NCBI GenBank assembly: GCA_035609245.1
Contig: CP141202.1
Span: 434,001-498,000, forward strand
Source of the DNA: Bacteroidales bacterium MB20-C3-3
GTDB taxonomy: Bacteria > Bacteroidota > Bacteroidia > Bacteroidales > UBA932
Direction of reading: 5' to 3'
Length of the DNA: 64,000 bases
Below are positions 1 to 9,488 of the stretch, one piece after another (the first letter of the stretch is position 1; each line of letters begins with the position of its first letter). The position numbers and the translations under genes are program-made. The notes below the pieces were generated by a model. The model was given only the letters and a program-made list of their open reading frames with translations. It did not search any database and was not told where the DNA came from.

Positions 1-554
1 CCTGTCTCTATTATTTCCAACACATCTGCCTCTGCCTTTGCATCGTCTCCATAGAGAAGTGAGTATACCGAATCTATGTTTCCCTTGATGAACATACTCT
101 TGCCAATTCTTTCAAAGGCATTCTTCAGGTCAACATTGCCAACAGGTGCAGGATCGAGACACTCGAGCCCCGATGCTCCGGAATCTCTCATAAGTTCAAG
201 CCTGTCGTCAATATGTCCGCAGGTATGGATGTACACATGTTTTCCCTTCGCGCGGATTCTTGAAATGATTGCCCTTTCATAAGGAAGTACAAACTCTTCA
301 TAGTGTTCAGGAGAGATAAAACCCATTCCGGCAAACGGAGAGGATATCTTAATCGCGTCAATATCACAGCCACACATCTCCTCTGCAAGGTCACCAATGC
401 CCACGGCAAATTTCTTAAGAATTATCTTACATTTATCCGGGTTCATTATCAGAGATATAAGTCCCTGTTCATATCCCAGCAAATCGAGCAGATAATCGAA
501 AGGTGAAGTTATTTCTCTGTGAACTCTTCCATCATGCTTGTGTTTTCTACAAAA
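1..554 (-). pseudogene. 5'-truncated URO-D/MtaA-family methyltransferase-like gene, continuing past the window start
   Basis: One minus-strand frame stays open from 554 to the window edge, about 184 codons. It reads like the C-terminal half of the uroporphyrinogen decarboxylase/MtaA/CmuA superfamily: ISPEHYEEFVLPYE, then HTCGH (the His-x-Cys zinc motif of the methyltransferase branch), then a closing beta/alpha stretch ending KGNID. Family members are about 340-400 residues, so roughly the first 150 are missing. An in-frame TAA lies at 555-557, and the DNA beyond it is the stop-rich leader of the divergent crotonase gene. The first in-frame ATG is at 446, inside the fold. I read it as a 5'-truncated, probably decayed gene. 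A functional short protein from a non-ATG start cannot be excluded. The family call is good; the truncation is seen directly. Confidence 0.65.
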
Positions 555-598
555 TTAACTTAAAAGTGTTAACTTTATCCTTTAAATACTATGTTAAA

Positions 599-1378
599 AT
601 GAATCTCAAATTTGTTACACTTTCAGCAGAAAACCATGTGGGCACTATCAGAATAAATAACCCCACATCTCTCAATGCTTTAAACTCACAGATAATTTCA
701 GAACTCTCCGCTGTTGCGCATCAGGCAGAAAATGATGATAATATTTATGCAGTTATTCTGACCGGTGAAGGAAGAGCATTTGTTGCCGGTGCAGACATAT
801 CTGAGATGGTCTCTCTCAGTGGTCAGGAGGGTGAGGAATTCGGCAGGAAGGGAGCAGAGGTGTTCAGGAAAATAGAGCAGATGAAAAAGCCCGTAATTGC
901 CGCAGTAAACGGATTTGCACTGGGAGGCGGATGCGAGCTGGCAATGGCTTGTGATATACGCATAGCTGCAGATAATGCAAAATTCGGCCAGCCAGAAGTT
1001 GGGCTGGGAATCACTCCCGGTTTTTCAGGAACAGTAAGAATGACAAAACTTATTGGAGCGGCAAAGGCAAAAGAGCTGATATTTACCGGAAGGGTGATTG
1101 ATGCTGCAGAAGCCCTCTCAATTGGGCTGGTTAACAAGGTGGTACCTGCGGCTGAGCTTATGCAGAGTGCAATGGAGATGGCATCTGCAATAGCTTCCAA
1201 GGCACCAGTTGCTGTAAGGTTCTCAAAGGAGTGCATCAATTTTGCAGTTGACAACAATACAGACGATTCAAATCATAAAGAGAATGTACTCTTTGGGAAA
1301 TGCTTCGAAACCAGGGACCAGAAAGAGGGCATGGAGGCTTTCCTTGGAAAAAGAAAAGCAGTTTTTGAAAATAGATAA
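599..1378 (+). CDS. Enoyl-CoA hydratase/isomerase (crotonase family)
   Basis: A 259-residue crotonase-fold protein, the usual length. It hydrates trans-2-enoyl-CoA to 3-hydroxyacyl-CoA. The oxyanion-hole and active-site segments are present: GRAFVAGADISEM, then LGGGCELAMACD and FGQPEVGLGITPG, which carry the two catalytic glutamates of true hydratases. I chose the ATG at 599 (MNLKFVTLSAEN). The frame is open from 503, but the extra 32 residues resemble nothing in the family and would overlap the leader. A 3-hydroxyacyl-CoA dehydrogenase starts 23 bases downstream and catalyses the next step, so the two probably form an operon for butyryl/crotonyl-CoA or fatty-acyl-CoA conversion. The direction (butyrate synthesis or oxidation) cannot be read from the sequence. 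Confidence 0.93.
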   Translation: MNLKFVTLSAENHVGTIRINNPTSLNALNSQIISELSAVAHQAENDDNIYAVILTGEGRAFVAGADISEMVSLSGQEGEEFGRKGAEVFRKIEQMKKPVIAAVNGFALGGGCELAMACDIRIAADNAKFGQPEVGLGITPGFSGTVRMTKLIGAAKAKELIFTGRVIDAAEALSIGLVNKVVPAAELMQSAMEMASAIASKAPVAVRFSKECINFAVDNNTDDSNHKENVLFGKCFETRDQKEGMEAFLGKRKAVFENR

Positions 1379-1401
1379 AAAATAAATAAACATATAAAAA
1401 C

Positions 1402-2247
1402 ATGAAAATTGCAGTAGTAGGAACAGGTACAATGGGCAGCGGAATAGTACAGGCGTTTGCTCAGGCCGGTTTTCCGGTAGTTATGAAAGGATATAACGAC
1501 AGGGAACTGGAGACAGGAAACAAGATAATTGCTAAGAATCTTGCAAAACTGGTGGAGAAAGAGAAGATCTCTTCTGCCCAGAGAGATGAGATCATTGCAA
1601 GAATTGAGGGTACAACCTCTTATGAACCTTGTGCAGATGCAGATATTGTTATTGAGGCTATTCTTGAGACAATGGAGATCAAGAGAGAAGTTTTCGGAAC
1701 TCTTGACAAAATTTGCAAGCCTGAGACCATTCTTGCATCAAACACATCGTCGCTTTCAATTACTGAGATTGCCTCTTCTACAAAGAGACCGGAAAGAGTT
1801 ATAGGAATGCACTTCTTTAACCCTGCACCGGTTATGAAACTTGTTGAGGTAATCAAAGGCCAGCTCACATCTGATGATGTTCACTCATTTGTAATGGGAC
1901 TTGCTCAGAAGGCAGGCAAAACCCCTGTAACAGTTAATGAGGCTCCAGGTTTTGTAGTGAACAGAATCCTTATTCCGCTGGTTAATGAGGGAGTATCAAT
2001 CCTTGCAGACGGAGTTGCAACAAAAGAGGAGATAGACGAGGCCATGAAACTTGGAGCAAACCATCCTATGGGACCTCTTGCACTGGGAGACTTGATTGGC
2101 CTGGATGTATGTCTTGCTATCATGGAGGTGCTCTATAATGAATTTGGTGATTCAAAGTACAGACCGCATCCGCTCCTGAGAAAAATGGTCAGGGCTAACC
2201 TGCTGGGAAGAAAGACAGGTAAGGGTTTCTACGATTACTCCCGATAA
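1402..2247 (+). CDS. hbd: 3-hydroxybutyryl-CoA dehydrogenase
   Basis: A 281-residue NAD(P)-dependent 3-hydroxyacyl-CoA dehydrogenase, full length for the short bacterial Hbd/PaaH type. The N-terminal Rossmann fold opens with [19 protein letters not shown]. The catalytic His lies in [16 protein letters not shown], and its partner Glu in the preceding IVIEAILE strand. The C-terminal dimerisation domain carries [11 protein letters not shown] and [17 protein letters not shown]. It interconverts acetoacetyl-CoA and 3-hydroxybutyryl-CoA, acting next to the crotonase encoded 23 bases upstream. Twelve bases separate it from the following large gene, so it may share that transcript, but a functional link to that gene is not evident. 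Confidence 0.93.
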   Translation: MKIAVVGTGTMGSGIVQAFAQAGFPVVMKGYNDRELETGNKIIAKNLAKLVEKEKISSAQRDEIIARIEGTTSYEPCADADIVIEAILETMEIKREVFGTLDKICKPETILASNTSSLSITEIASSTKRPERVIGMHFFNPAPVMKLVEVIKGQLTSDDVHSFVMGLAQKAGKTPVTVNEAPGFVVNRILIPLVNEGVSILADGVATKEEIDEAMKLGANHPMGPLALGDLIGLDVCLAIMEVLYNEFGDSKYRPHPLLRKMVRANLLGRKTGKGFYDYSR

Positions 2248-2259
2248 ATACTAACAGAT

Positions 2260-5226
2260 ATGCCTCATAACACCACAAATCAGAAAAGCACAAGGACCAA
2301 CTACAAAGGTCTTATGCAGAGAAGAGTCCGCAGAGTACTTATGATTTGCAGTAGTTATGATGCATATACATTGGAAGAGGACGGAAGAATTGAGGTTCAG
2401 ATTTATAAAGAGTATGTAGATTTGAACCTCAGTAATCCGCCATCATTTACCTGGGTTACATCTTCAAGTGCCGCAGCAAAAATACTCGCAGGAGAACATG
2501 ACTTTGATTTAATAATAAGTATGTTCAATGTGGGTGAGCTGGATGTTTTCAGGTTTTCAAAGCAATTAAAAGAGGGAGGAACAAATATTCCCTTTGTACT
2601 TCTCACACATTTCTCAAAAGAGCTATACCGAATAATTGACAGTCAGGATAAGTCAGGTATTGACTATATATTCAGCTGGCAGGGAAATGCAGATCTAATA
2701 CTAGCTATTATAAAACTGTTTGAGGACAGGATTAATGCCGATGATGATATTCTCGGGGCGGGGGTACAATCAATTCTCCTGGTAGAGGATTCTGTCAGGT
2801 ATTACTCTACATATCTTCCTGCCCTATACAAGCTTGTACTGCAACAAAGCGCAGAATTTCTCAAAGAGGCACTTAATGAACAGCAGCAGAAGCTGCGTAA
2901 GAGGGCCAGACCAAAAATCCTACTTGCCACCAATTATTCTGAAGCAGTTGAGTTATATGAAAGATACAAGAAGAATCTGCTTGGAATAATATCTGATGTT
3001 GCTTTTGTAATTAATAAAAACGACCCCTCTCATACTGAAAAGATGGATGCCGGAGTTGATCTCTGTAAAATGATAAAGGCGGATGACCCTCATATGCCTA
3101 TACTGATGCAGTCTTCTCAGGAGAGTATGAGGGATGTGGCAAAGGAGCTTGGTGTTGGTTTTATCCTGAAATACTCCAAAACTCTTCTGATAGAACTTAG
3201 CGATTATATTAGCGAAGAGTTCCTGTTTGGAGACTTTGTATTTAGAAATCTTGAAACCGGAGAGGTCATTGGAAGAGCGAGAGATCTGAGAGATTTACAA
3301 GATCTTGTGATGGATATCCCGGAGGAGGTTCTTCTATTTCACGGCTCAAGGAACAGACTCTCTAAATGGATGTATTCAAGAGGGCTTTTTACTCTGGCTT
3401 CAAAGATAAGGCGGGCCGATATGAGCCATTTTAAGGATACGGAACAGGTAAGGAAGTATATAGTACAATCAATTATTGACTACAGAATTCTTCTGGGACA
3501 CGGAGTAGTAGCGAGATTTGATCCGGCATCTTACAGCAAGTATATATGGTTTGCCAGGATTGGAGAGGGCTCACTGGGAGGGAAGGCCAGAGGCCTTGCG
3601 TTTATTAATAATATGCTCCAGAAGTACAATCTGTTGAACAAGTATCCGGGTGTAAAAATTCTTATACCAAGGACTGCCGTTATAGCCACTGACTATTTTG
3701 ATGAATTCATAAAGGTAAACGGACTACAGTATGTCATTAACTCAGATATTTCAGACGAAGAGATTCTTTCTGAATTTGTAAGTTCAAGACTTCCTGAGCC
3801 TCTTGTCCAGGATCTCAGGGTTTTTATTGACAACGCAACAAGCCCCATCGCAGTAAGATCAAGCTCAAAATTAGAAGATTCACACTATCAGCCCTTTGCC
3901 GGTATTTACTCAACATATATGATTCCACTTACACACAATAAGGATCAGATGTTAAGGCTCTTGGGAAAGGCTATAAAAAGCGTTTACTCTTCTGTCTATT
4001 TTTCTGCAAGTAGATCATATATTCAAGCTACCTCCAATCTGCTGAGTGAAGAGAAGATGGCCGTTGTTCTGCAGGATGTTTGCGGGACTGAGGATTCCGG
4101 ACACTTCTTCCCCACCCTATCCGGCGTTGCAAGATCTATTAACTTCTATCCAATTGGGTCTGAAAAATCTGAAGATGGGATAGTTAACCTTGCATTCGGT
4201 CTGGGAAAACTTGTTGTTGAGGGAGGAAAGACTTTGAGATTCTCCCCAAAACATCCAAAGCATATTCTGCAACTCTCTACACCAACACTTGCACTCAGTG
4301 AGACTCAGAATGAGATGTATGCCCTTGATCTGAAGCCGGAGAAATTTAAAACATCTATTGATGATGCCGTTAATCTGGATAAGTTCAAAATTAACGATGC
4401 TAAACATTTCAGAAATATGAACAGGGTTGCCTCAACCTGGGATATGAATAATCAGAGAATAGTTGACAATAACTTTGAAGATGGCAGAAAAATCATAACA
4501 TTCTCTCATATACTTAAATATGACACAATCCCTCTTGCCGGTATGCTGAGCGACCTGCTTGAAATTTGTCAAAAAGAGATGAGATCAGCAGTAGAGATTG
4601 AGTTTGCAGTTAATATGGATCTCCCTGCCGGAGAGGATGTAATTTTTAATTTTCTTCAGATAAGGCCAATCACAGAAAGTCTCGACAACAAATCACTTGA
4701 ATGGGAAAAGATTGATGTATCTGACTCGATAATATATTCTGAAAAAGCTCTCGGAGCCGGATTGATAGAAAAGGTAGCTGATATTGTATATGTCAGAGAG
4801 GAGAATTTTGACAGTGCCAAAACAAATGAGATGACGAGTGAGATTGATCTGATAAATAAAAAATACCGGGATGAGGGTAAAAGTTACATTCTGATTGGCC
4901 CTGGAAGATGGGGCTCAAGCGACCCCTGGCTTGGGATTCCTGTAAAGTGGCCGCATATCTCTGAGGCAAAAGTGATCATAGAGTGTGGAATGAAGAATTT
5001 TCAGATAGAACCTAGTCAGGGAACCCATTTCTTTCAGAATCTGACATCATTTGGTATTGGTTATCTGACAATCAACCCCTTTAAAAAGGAGGGCATTATG
5101 GACTTTGAAAGACTCAACTCCATGGAACCGATATATGAGAGCAAATACCTGAGGGCAGTCAGGTTTGAAAAGCCTCTGTATATATTTATAGACGGCAGAA
5201 AAAGCAAAGGTATAGTCAGAAACTAG
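2260..5226 (+). CDS. Double receiver-like plus PEP/pyruvate-binding (ATP-grasp) domain protein
   Basis: A 988-residue multidomain cytosolic protein. Residues ~22-168 look like a degenerate response-regulator receiver. Residues ~168-325 are a second receiver that keeps the acidic pocket (LLVEDS), a candidate phospho-Asp (IISDVAF) and the conserved Lys (ILKYSK). From ~430 there is the PPDK/PEP-synthase ATP-binding domain: GSLGGKARGLAFINNML, IPRTAVIATDYFDEF and AVRSSSKLEDS. The C-terminal ~150 residues (GPGRWGSSDPWLGIPVKWP) are a conserved tail. The phosphohistidine swivel and the PEP TIM-barrel of PpsA/PpdK are both absent, so it is not a complete PEP synthase. It may be a phosphotransfer or regulatory protein. 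It lies 12 bases after hbd and 6 before the receptor gene. The domain reading is good; the function is unknown. Confidence 0.8.
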   Translation: MPHNTTNQKSTRTNYKGLMQRRVRRVLMICSSYDAYTLEEDGRIEVQIYKEYVDLNLSNPPSFTWVTSSSAAAKILAGEHDFDLIISMFNVGELDVFRFSKQLKEGGTNIPFVLLTHFSKELYRIIDSQDKSGIDYIFSWQGNADLILAIIKLFEDRINADDDILGAGVQSILLVEDSVRYYSTYLPALYKLVLQQSAEFLKEALNEQQQKLRKRARPKILLATNYSEAVELYERYKKNLLGIISDVAFVINKNDPSHTEKMDAGVDLCKMIKADDPHMPILMQSSQESMRDVAKELGVGFILKYSKTLLIELSDYISEEFLFGDFVFRNLETGEVIGRARDLRDLQDLVMDIPEEVLLFHGSRNRLSKWMYSRGLFTLASKIRRADMSHFKDTEQVRKYIVQSIIDYRILLGHGVVARFDPASYSKYIWFARIGEGSLGGKARGLAFINNMLQKYNLLNKYPGVKILIPRTAVIATDYFDEFIKVNGLQYVINSDISDEEILSEFVSSRLPEPLVQDLRVFIDNATSPIAVRSSSKLEDSHYQPFAGIYSTYMIPLTHNKDQMLRLLGKAIKSVYSSVYFSASRSYIQATSNLLSEEKMAVVLQDVCGTEDSGHFFPTLSGVARSINFYPIGSEKSEDGIVNLAFGLGKLVVEGGKTLRFSPKHPKHILQLSTPTLALSETQNEMYALDLKPEKFKTSIDDAVNLDKFKINDAKHFRNMNRVASTWDMNNQRIVDNNFEDGRKIITFSHILKYDTIPLAGMLSDLLEICQKEMRSAVEIEFAVNMDLPAGEDVIFNFLQIRPITESLDNKSLEWEKIDVSDSIIYSEKALGAGLIEKVADIVYVREENFDSAKTNEMTSEIDLINKKYRDEGKSYILIGPGRWGSSDPWLGIPVKWPHISEAKVIIECGMKNFQIEPSQGTHFFQNLTSFGIGYLTINPFKKEGIMDFERLNSMEPIYESKYLRAVRFEKPLYIFIDGRKSKGIVRN

Positions 5227-5232
5227 TAAATT

Positions 5233-7623
5233 ATGAGATCCTGTTATAAACGGGTCATTCTCTATGCAATTCAATTGACAATATTATTGTTAATTTCATT
5301 TTCCTTTTACGGTCAGACATTCTCCTCTCTTCTTACAGGCATGGTAACTGACTCTGAGAGCAGAGTCCCTCTAAGTGGTGCTTTGATAAAACTCGCCAGC
5401 CATACTAATGGAGATAAAACAACTGTAACAGATTCACTCGGCAGGTTCAGATTAAACCTGCCTCCCGGGAGGCATACCATAAGTATTGAATATATGGGAT
5501 ATGACTCCAAATCTGTAAACGACATCTTGATTGGAACAGGAAGTGAGGTCTCTGTAGTGATTATGCTTACAGAGAGAGCCCGGCAGATTGGTGAGGCATA
5601 TATTGGAGCAGATTCAAGAAAGACTCATAACAGTATGGCATCTGTAAGTGCCAGGAGACTTAAGAGTCAGGATGCAGCAAGATTTGCTGCAGGTTATTTT
5701 GACCCTTTAAGAATGGTGACATCAGTACCAGGTGTCTCTGCCGGAAATGATGATGATAATAATCAGATAATTATCCGTGGAAATTCTCCAAAAGGGATGC
5801 TTTGGAGAATTGAGGGTATTGAAGTTCCAAACCCCAATCACCTCTCCGCCGGAGAGGGTGGAACTGGCGGAGCATATTCGGTTATTACTACAAATTCCCT
5901 TTCAGGCTTTGATTTTTACACAAGTGCCTTCCCCGCAGAATATGGAAATGCTACATCAGGAGTTATGGATCTTAACCTAAAAACCGGAAGTAGTTCTAAA
6001 CGCTCTTTTGCAGTTGGTCTAAGCGTTGTGGGTGCGGAAGCGTCTGCAGAAGGGCCTTTTGTGAAAGGGGGATCAGGCTCCTGGTTTGTGAATTTAAGGT
6101 ATGCCAATTTTGACATCCTAAAGAGGTATGGTATAATCAGCAGCGATGAAATCGGCATTATACCAAGCTCATACGACTGGGCTGCAAAGGCTTCTTTAGT
6201 ATCAAAGAGAGCTGGGACTTTTGAGTTTTTTTCTGCCGGAGGTGCCAGTCAGGTAGGAGACCTTGCATCGGAAAACAGAGACTCTCTTATTGCAGGAGCC
6301 GATAATGATGAATTTCTTGACAAACACCTTTTTGCTGTCGTGGGTGTAAAACACCTGCTCTCCTTGCCAAATGAAAAGACATATATAAAGACAACGGCCG
6401 GATTAACCTTGCAAAGATTGATATCACAGGAGAATTCCATAGACACTCTTTTAAATAAATCAGAGAATTCCTCCGAGAAGTTTTTATATCCGGCTTTAAG
6501 AGTATCGGTTCTGCTAAACCATAAATTCAACTCTTCAAACAGCTTAAGAATTGGAACTAATATAAATATTACCTCAGGAGATATGTTTGCCCGCAAAAGA
6601 GTCTCAAATGGCAAATACGACACATTGGTTAATAGTTTTGATAGTGGCTGGTATAATAGCTATTATGCACAATGGAAATATAAACCTGCGTCAAATATTG
6701 AGATTAATACCGGCCTCCATCTCTTCCATTCAGGTATTACATCTCAATTAATTCCTGAACCAAGGGTGGGTGCTGTACTCTATTTATCAGGCGATAGAAA
6801 AATAAGTTTTGGTGCAGGATTGCATTCCAGGCTCGAGCCTCTATCTATATATAATTACAGGGTCAAGATTTCAGGTAACGAGCGAGTTATTGCAAATAAA
6901 GATCTTAAAGCCACACAGGCCTTACATTTTGTTTTAGGATTAGGGAAAAAACTGACTGATGATTTAAATTTAACCATAGAGGCCTATTACCAATATCTTT
7001 TTAATGTCCCATCTGCAAAAGATAAAAAGAGCCAGTATTCAGTACTGAACGCATCCTATGGTCTGCCCGATATTCTCCTCGACAATAAAGGGAAGGGTTA
7101 TAACTACGGAGGTGAGTTTATGATTGAGAAAGATTTTACAAAAAACTGGTATACAGTTATGTCTGCCTCTCTGTTTGACTCAAAATATAAATCTCCTGAC
7201 GGAAAGGTATACCACACTTACTACAACGGAGGATACATATTCAACTTTACGGCCGGCAAAGAGTTTGCAGTTGGAAGAAAAGGGGTGAATTTCCTGGGGT
7301 TTAATGTTAAAGCTCTATTGCGAGGAGGATTCAGGTACACTCCCGTAGACTATCTTTTATCAAAATCCAGGAAAAGGATTGTTTATGATATCGGTGAGAC
7401 CTATGGCAAAAATTTACCTGAATACAGAAGAATAGATGTAGGTATGAGTTATAAACTTAACACTTCTGCCAGTTCCCTGACAATATTGCTTGAGATCCAA
7501 AATATTACAAACAGACACAATATTGTGAGAAAGAGGTTCTCATACAGCAAAGGTTCTATTATTGAAAGAGAGTCATACAGTGTAGGGATTGTGCCTGTTG
7601 CCTCTTTGAGATTTGAATTCTGA
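5233..7623 (+). CDS. TonB-dependent receptor with carboxypeptidase-regulatory-like N-terminus
   Basis: A 796-residue outer-membrane receptor. A signal peptide (VILYAIQLTILLLISFSFYGQ core) is followed at ~35-115 by a CarboxypepD_reg-like beta-sandwich (LTGMVTDSESRVPLSGALIKL, PPGRHTISIEYMGY). A plug domain follows at ~135-250 (DPLRMVTSVPGVSAGNDD, IIIRGNSPKGMLWRIEG), then a long beta-barrel ending in Phe. It takes up an unidentified ligand in a TonB-energised manner. No SusD-like lipoprotein gene lies beside it, so it is not a typical polysaccharide-utilisation pair. It follows the receiver/ATP-grasp gene by 6 bases, and its 3' end contains the promoter of the next gene. Confidence 0.88.
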   Translation: MRSCYKRVILYAIQLTILLLISFSFYGQTFSSLLTGMVTDSESRVPLSGALIKLASHTNGDKTTVTDSLGRFRLNLPPGRHTISIEYMGYDSKSVNDILIGTGSEVSVVIMLTERARQIGEAYIGADSRKTHNSMASVSARRLKSQDAARFAAGYFDPLRMVTSVPGVSAGNDDDNNQIIIRGNSPKGMLWRIEGIEVPNPNHLSAGEGGTGGAYSVITTNSLSGFDFYTSAFPAEYGNATSGVMDLNLKTGSSSKRSFAVGLSVVGAEASAEGPFVKGGSGSWFVNLRYANFDILKRYGIISSDEIGIIPSSYDWAAKASLVSKRAGTFEFFSAGGASQVGDLASENRDSLIAGADNDEFLDKHLFAVVGVKHLLSLPNEKTYIKTTAGLTLQRLISQENSIDTLLNKSENSSEKFLYPALRVSVLLNHKFNSSNSLRIGTNINITSGDMFARKRVSNGKYDTLVNSFDSGWYNSYYAQWKYKPASNIEINTGLHLFHSGITSQLIPEPRVGAVLYLSGDRKISFGAGLHSRLEPLSIYNYRVKISGNERVIANKDLKATQALHFVLGLGKKLTDDLNLTIEAYYQYLFNVPSAKDKKSQYSVLNASYGLPDILLDNKGKGYNYGGEFMIEKDFTKNWYTVMSASLFDSKYKSPDGKVYHTYYNGGYIFNFTAGKEFAVGRKGVNFLGFNVKALLRGGFRYTPVDYLLSKSRKRIVYDIGETYGKNLPEYRRIDVGMSYKLNTSASSLTILLEIQNITNRHNIVRKRFSYSKGSIIERESYSVGIVPVASLRFEF

Positions 7624-7641
7624 TCAATTTACCTATTTTTG
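7612..7641 (+). promoter_or_regulatory. Bacteroidota-type sigma-A promoter for the PurF-like gene
   Basis: A TTTG (7612-7615) and TATTTTTG (7634-7641) pair with an 18-base spacer matches the -33/-7 consensus of the phylum. The ATG of the PurF-like gene starts only 4 bases later, which implies a very short or absent leader. The promoter overlaps the last codons of the receptor gene. Confidence 0.6.
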
Positions 7642-7645
7642 CAAT

Positions 7646-9475
7646 ATGAGCGACATAATAAACCACGAATGCGGCATCGCATTAATAAGACTTAGAAAAC
7701 CTCTTGAATATTACAAAGAGAGATATGGATCAGCTCTTTACGGGTTGAAGAGGCTCTATATTTTAATGGAAAAACAGAGAAACCGGGGTCAGGAGGGTGC
7801 GGGGATTGTTGGAGTTAAGCTTGATATGAACCCTGGGCTAAAATATATGGACAGGGTGAGATCCTGTGGATTAAATCCGATTCAGGAGGTATTCAATACT
7901 ATAAACAATCAGGTTGACTCCTCTTTACTTACGGGATTGACAATATCCGAAGCCAAAGAGAGGTTCCCTTTTGTTTCTGAACTTTATCTTGGTCATTTAA
8001 GGTACTCAACATTCGGGAAAAATAATATTGATCTGGTCCATCCTTTAAAGAGATCCAGTAACTGGAGGAGTCGAAACCTTGCCCTGGCTGCTAATTTCAA
8101 CCTTACAAATGTTGATGAATTATTTCAAAGCCTTATTGAAGTTGGACAACACCCCAGGAATTATTCTGACACAGTAACCATTCTTGAGAAAGTGGGTTAC
8201 TATATGGACGATGAAATTCACGACAAATACAGATATTACAGAGATCTCGGTTTTTCCAGGGAGGAAATTTCAGTCCAAATCGAGAATAATATTGACTGGC
8301 AGAGTATCCTTTCAAAAAGCAGTTCTAACTGGGACGGAGGATACTCTGTAGCTGGAGTAGCAGGACATGGAGATGCGTTCGTAATGCGTGATCCATGGGG
8401 AATAAGACCGGCATTTTATTATCAGGACGATGAAATAGTTGTGGTTGCATCAGAAGCATCAGTAATAAGGACAGCTTTTAATGTTGATGATCTTGGCATT
8501 AAGGAGATTGAACCAGGTCACGCCCTCATAGTAAAGAAATCTGGAGAGATATCAGATTTAAAAGTCAGGGAGCCGTTTGAAAAGAGAAGCTGCTCGTTTG
8601 AGAGAATCTATTTCTCAAGAGGTAATGACCGGGAGATTTACAAAGAGAGGAAAAAACTTGGAGAGCTTCTGGCTCACCAAATTGTTGAATCGGTAAATGG
8701 TGATACAGAAAATACAGTTCTTACCTACATACCCAATACTGCTGAAACCTCATTTTTGGGAATGGTAGAGGGTATGGAATCTTTGTTGAATCAAGGGGTT
8801 ATAGATAAGAAACCCAGAGTTGAAAAAATCGTTATCAAAGATGCAAAACTAAGAACATTTATCACATCTGATTCTGACAGAGACGAGATGGCAGCCCATG
8901 TTTATGATGTAACATATGGCGTAGTCAATCCGGAAGAGAATCTTGTTGTTATTGATGATTCAATTGTAAGAGGTACTACTCTTAAAAATAGTATTCTCAG
9001 AATACTGGATGGGTTAAACCCCAAACGAATTATAATTGTATCTTCTGCTCCTCAGATAAGGTATCCGGACTGCTATGGCATAGATATGACAAGAATGGGT
9101 GAGTTCATTGCCTTTAACGCTGCAATTGAATTATTAAGGGAGTGCAATAGAGAGGAATTAATTCAGGCGGTTTATGAAAAGTGTAAAAAACAGCAGTTCA
9201 ACATAAAAGAGGATATACAAAATTTTGTAAAAGAGATTTACGAGCCCTTCAGCGATAACGACATATCCCATAAAATTGCTCAGATGATAAGAAACTCTTC
9301 TGTTAAAGCTGAGGTAAAAATTGTGTTTCAGACACTCAATAATTTGCATAAAGCGACACCTAATCATGTCGGAGACTGGTATTTTTCAGGAGACTACCCA
9401 ACTCCTGGCGGCAATAAAGTTGTAAATACTGCATTTATAAATTGGTTTGAGGGAAGAGATATAAGATCATATTAA
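7646..9475 (+). CDS. Amidophosphoribosyltransferase-like protein (PurF family, long form)
   Basis: A 609-residue glutamine-PRPP amidotransferase homologue, about 100 or more residues longer than classical PurF. The N-terminal nucleophile Cys9 follows a short propeptide (MSDIINHE then CGIAL). The glutaminase domain shows RNRGQEGAGIVG and LGHLRYSTFG. The phosphoribosyltransferase domain carries the PRPP loop VVIDDSIVRGTTLKNS. I placed the start at 7646 because the Cys must sit near the N-terminus and a promoter lies just upstream; an in-frame ATG at 7613 would add 11 residues that overlap the receptor gene. It would make phosphoribosylamine, the first committed purine step. Insertions near 130-200 and a C-terminal extension set it apart, so it may be a paralogue rather than the main PurF. 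Confidence 0.82.
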   Translation: MSDIINHECGIALIRLRKPLEYYKERYGSALYGLKRLYILMEKQRNRGQEGAGIVGVKLDMNPGLKYMDRVRSCGLNPIQEVFNTINNQVDSSLLTGLTISEAKERFPFVSELYLGHLRYSTFGKNNIDLVHPLKRSSNWRSRNLALAANFNLTNVDELFQSLIEVGQHPRNYSDTVTILEKVGYYMDDEIHDKYRYYRDLGFSREEISVQIENNIDWQSILSKSSSNWDGGYSVAGVAGHGDAFVMRDPWGIRPAFYYQDDEIVVVASEASVIRTAFNVDDLGIKEIEPGHALIVKKSGEISDLKVREPFEKRSCSFERIYFSRGNDREIYKERKKLGELLAHQIVESVNGDTENTVLTYIPNTAETSFLGMVEGMESLLNQGVIDKKPRVEKIVIKDAKLRTFITSDSDRDEMAAHVYDVTYGVVNPEENLVVIDDSIVRGTTLKNSILRILDGLNPKRIIIVSSAPQIRYPDCYGIDMTRMGEFIAFNAAIELLRECNREELIQAVYEKCKKQQFNIKEDIQNFVKEIYEPFSDNDISHKIAQMIRNSSVKAEVKIVFQTLNNLHKATPNHVGDWYFSGDYPTPGGNKVVNTAFINWFEGRDIRSY

Positions 9476-9488
9476 AAATTCAAATCCT

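Noticed and set aside
503-598. A 32-residue N-terminal extension of the crotonase
   Set aside because: Sequence before Met at 599 has no family similarity, and it would lie over the truncated URO-D gene end and the leader.
823-1257. A 144-codon minus-strand frame within the crotonase gene
   Set aside because: Shadow of the real gene; no protein-like pattern.
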